Origin: Bacteroides sp.
GTDB lineage: Bacteria; Bacillota; Clostridia; Lachnospirales; Lachnospiraceae
Direction: 5' to 3'
NCBI GenBank assembly: GCA_023666705.1
Contig: JAMPBO010000003.1
Location: 143,602-207,601, forward strand
DNA length: 64,000 nt
Shown here piece after piece: positions 62,430 to 64,000 of the stretch (position 1 is the first letter of the stretch; each line of letters opens with the position of its first letter). The position numbers were made by a program, and so were the translations under genes. A model generated the notes under the pieces. That model was not told the DNA's origin, did no database searches, and saw only the letters and a list, made by a program, of their open reading frames with translations.

Positions 62430-63755
62430 ATGTTAGCAGGATTTAGTAATATATTGGAAGTAATAACAATTGTGATAGGCATTTTTCTGATAGAACGATA
62501 TGTATTTTTGGAGCCGGAAATGGAGGCCAAAAAACAAAAGCTGTTTTATCTGGTCAGCATTATCAGTGTTTTGGCAGTGTTTTTCTTCATGGGAAAGGAT
62601 GCTGCTACGGTTGCGGCACTGATAGCAGGCGGATTGAATATTATTTTGGGAAGAAATGTGCATCGCTTGAGTGGTTTTTTGCTGATTCTTCCGATTCCGG
62701 GTATTTTAAATGGACTTGTCGTTCCTGTTTTTGTAATGGCACCGAATTTGCTTGGATTTTCTGAACGGACAACGCTTTATTATGGCTTTTTGATGTATGG
62801 CGTGCTGGCATTTGTTCTGCTGCTCTTTTTCGTGAAAGGGAAGGAGTGGCGGAATTGGTTCCGGGAAAATATGAACAAACGCCATTTGCAGAAATGGGAG
62901 AGCATTTTACTGTATGTGTCAGGTATTTTGCTTTTATCCTTTTCAAATATTATTGCGAGGCAGATTATATTGAACAGGCAATTGCAGGAAGCAGGGGATG
63001 ACTATGCGGTAAGTGGTCAGTTTGCGTGGGATGTCTGCATATACGGAGTGACTGCATTTGTACTGACTGTTGCGTTGATTGTCCTTGTCATGCAGGGAAA
63101 CAAGCGTTCCTACTACCATGAGCAACTTTCTTCCATGCAGTTTAATATGATTGCGTTGATGGCTGACCTTGTGGAGAACAGGGACGAGAATACGGGCGGT
63201 CATATTAAGCGTACCGCAAGGTTTGTTGAAATTATTGCAAATGCCCTGAAAAGACAAAATCTGTTTTTGGATACGCTGACGCCGCAGTATATATCAGATA
63301 TGGTTGTTGCCGCACCATTACACGACATTGGGAAAATACATATTCCGGATGCCATTTTGAATAAACCGGGAAAATTGACGGAAGAAGAATTTGAAATTAT
63401 GAAAAGCCATGCTGCAGCAGGGCGTGATTTGCTGAAACGGGCGGAAGGTCAATTGGGACAATCTGCATATTTGGATATTGCTGTGGAAATGGCGGCATAT
63501 CATCATGAATGGTGGAATGGAACGGGCTATCCGGATGGAGTAAAAGGAGAGGAAATACCTTTATGTGCAAGAATTATGGCAGTGGCGGATGTGTTTGATG
63601 CACTTACCTCAAAACGCTGCTATAAGGAGGCAATGCCGCTTCAAAAGGCATATGAGATTATACGCAGCGAATCGGATACACACTTTGACCCGATCGTGGC
63701 AGAGATTTTTTTGGCTTCCTCTGACGAAATTGAAGCAGCATTAAAAGAATTTTAG
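62430..63755 (+). CDS. HD-GYP domain protein with seven-helix membrane sensor
   Basis: 441 aa. About seven transmembrane helices (residues 5-225) precede an HD-GYP domain: ENRDENTGGHIKRTARFVE, HDIGKIHIPDAILNKPGKL, HHEWWNGTGYPDGVKGEEIPL and RIMAVADVFDALTSKRCYKE. These are the motifs of c-di-GMP phosphodiesterases. The membrane part is probably a ligand sensor. GAAGGGTGGG precedes the ATG. Confidence 0.93.
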   Translation: MLAGFSNILEVITIVIGIFLIERYVFLEPEMEAKKQKLFYLVSIISVLAVFFFMGKDAATVAALIAGGLNIILGRNVHRLSGFLLILPIPGILNGLVVPVFVMAPNLLGFSERTTLYYGFLMYGVLAFVLLLFFVKGKEWRNWFRENMNKRHLQKWESILLYVSGILLLSFSNIIARQIILNRQLQEAGDDYAVSGQFAWDVCIYGVTAFVLTVALIVLVMQGNKRSYYHEQLSSMQFNMIALMADLVENRDENTGGHIKRTARFVEIIANALKRQNLFLDTLTPQYISDMVVAAPLHDIGKIHIPDAILNKPGKLTEEEFEIMKSHAAAGRDLLKRAEGQLGQSAYLDIAVEMAAYHHEWWNGTGYPDGVKGEEIPLCARIMAVADVFDALTSKRCYKEAMPLQKAYEIIRSESDTHFDPIVAEIFLASSDEIEAALKEF

Positions 63756-63803
63756 GAAGCTGTAAAAGCAGAGTTAATATCATAAAGGAACTGGATAAAA
63801 GCA

Positions 63804-63832
63804 TTGCAATAGTCTTCCATATATGTTATATT
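63804..63832 (+). promoter_or_regulatory. Promoter of a short antisense RNA
   Basis: TTGCAA (63804-63809), 17-base spacer, TATATT (63827-63832). A start near 63839 would give an RNA of about 85 nt ending at the terminator at 63925. Confidence 0.6.
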
Positions 63833-63838
63833 AAATGC

Positions 63839-63925
63839 AAAGGAACAACCGCCCACAAAGTGGTTGACCAATTAGTTTGGATAGAAAAGCCACCCGTCGC
63901 TCGGTCAAAGTTTAGGGTGGTTTTT
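63839..63925 (+). ncRNA. Putative type I antitoxin RNA
   Basis: About 87 nt without a coding frame. It has a promoter directly upstream and an intrinsic terminator (CCACCC 63890-63895 with GGGTGG 63915-63920, then T5), and one further stem (CCAC-AAA-GTGG near 63852-63863). It converges with the hydrophobic toxin-like reading frame on the minus strand, overlapping its 3' untranslated end. Boundaries are inferred. Confidence 0.5.
63885..63925. terminator. Bidirectional intrinsic terminator
   Basis: CCACCC (63890-63895) pairs with GGGTGG (63915-63920) over a 19-base loop; AAAA precedes and TTTTT follows, so it can work in both directions. It would end the + antisense RNA and the - toxin message. 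Confidence 0.7.
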
Positions 63926-63935
63926 CTATGTATGG

Positions 63936-64000
63936 CTACTTACAAAACGTAAAAACGAATGTAAGCAATGCCAAAAGGAAAAGACCAAAGGTCATTAAAT
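63936..64000 (-). CDS. Putative holin-like type I toxin, C-terminus only
   Basis: On the minus strand an open frame enters from the right edge and stops at TAG (63936-63938). The visible 21 residues end GLFLLALLTFVFTFCK and are almost entirely hydrophobic, matching the pattern F-x3-ALLTF-x5-K at the C-terminus of small clostridial holin-like toxins. Such proteins are 25-35 aa and are controlled by a convergent antisense RNA, which is present next to it. The N-terminus is outside the window. Confidence 0.5.
   Translation of the reverse strand, partial: LMTFGLFLLALLTFVFTFCK

Noticed and set aside
1..64000. CRISPR arrays, tRNA and rRNA genes
   Set aside because: No regularly spaced repeats, cloverleaf or rRNA sequence were recognised by reading; a covariance search would be needed to exclude a single tRNA fully.

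Overview
The window looks like a chromosomal segment of an anaerobic, low-to-moderate-GC Firmicute, most likely a Lachnospiraceae/Clostridia member. The evidence is the AGGAGG-type ribosome binding sites, frequent TTG/GTG starts, a HydE maturase, a high-molecular-weight-rubredoxin type flavin reductase, an agmatine/carboxyspermidine polyamine operon, an LTA-synthase-like enzyme, an Agr-type regulator trio and a Tn916-type excisionase. No rRNA, tRNA or CRISPR array was seen. Species cannot be fixed from the sequence alone.

Region 1 (1-11.3 kb) is an accessory island, visibly more AT-rich at its left end. It holds the tail of a DUF4143-type ATPase, a complete Wadjet (JetABCD) SMC-type anti-plasmid operon, an unrecognised 390-aa gene, a second DUF4143 ATPase, an orphan Tn916-type excisionase, a 5'-truncated Fic gene and IS21-like end repeats. 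It abuts a low-molecular-weight tyrosine phosphatase gene whose 5' end is duplicated on the far side of the remnant, as expected of an integration hotspot.

Region 2 (11.3-48 kb) is mostly core-type genes: a voltage-gated-type K+ channel with RCK_C domains, two chemoreceptors, an SDR, a lipase-like hydrolase, a lipoprotein and endonuclease III. These are followed by a long polyamine operon (arginine decarboxylase, agmatine deiminase, N-carbamoylputrescine amidase, spermidine synthase, carboxy(nor)spermidine dehydrogenase and decarboxylase, with a MATE pump and an M24 peptidase inside it). Then come a flavin reductase-rubredoxin fusion preceded by a nested palindrome, prephenate dehydratase, a Fur-like protein lacking the usual His metal site, MntP, MnmA, YbaK, an ABC exporter pair, PHP and PAP2 phosphatases, an SCP2-WYL-HydE operon, Hsp33, a methyltransferase and an LTA-synthase-like enzyme.

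Region 3 (45.9-59.6 kb) is the most unusual part. A LytTR response regulator and a GHKL kinase are followed, after a terminator, by AgrB and then a tightly packed run of ten genes: a dTMP-kinase-like protein, two carbamoyltransferases, an adenylating ligase, an acyl carrier protein, a DUF362/ferredoxin protein, a HemN-like radical SAM protein, a stand-alone phosphohistidine swivel domain, a stand-alone pyruvate-phosphate-dikinase ATP-grasp domain and a 360-aa protein of unknown family. I read this as a small-molecule biosynthetic cluster with a split dikinase-type phosphotransferase, possibly under Agr-type control. There is no PKS or NRPS core in it.

Region 4 (59.6-64 kb) contains a PepSY protein, an XRE regulator, a PD-(D/E)XK-like protein, RNase H with a viroplasmin-like domain and an HD-GYP protein. 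At the right edge is what looks like a type I toxin-antitoxin locus: a short antisense RNA with a good promoter and terminator, convergent to the C-terminal codons of a holin-like hydrophobic toxin.
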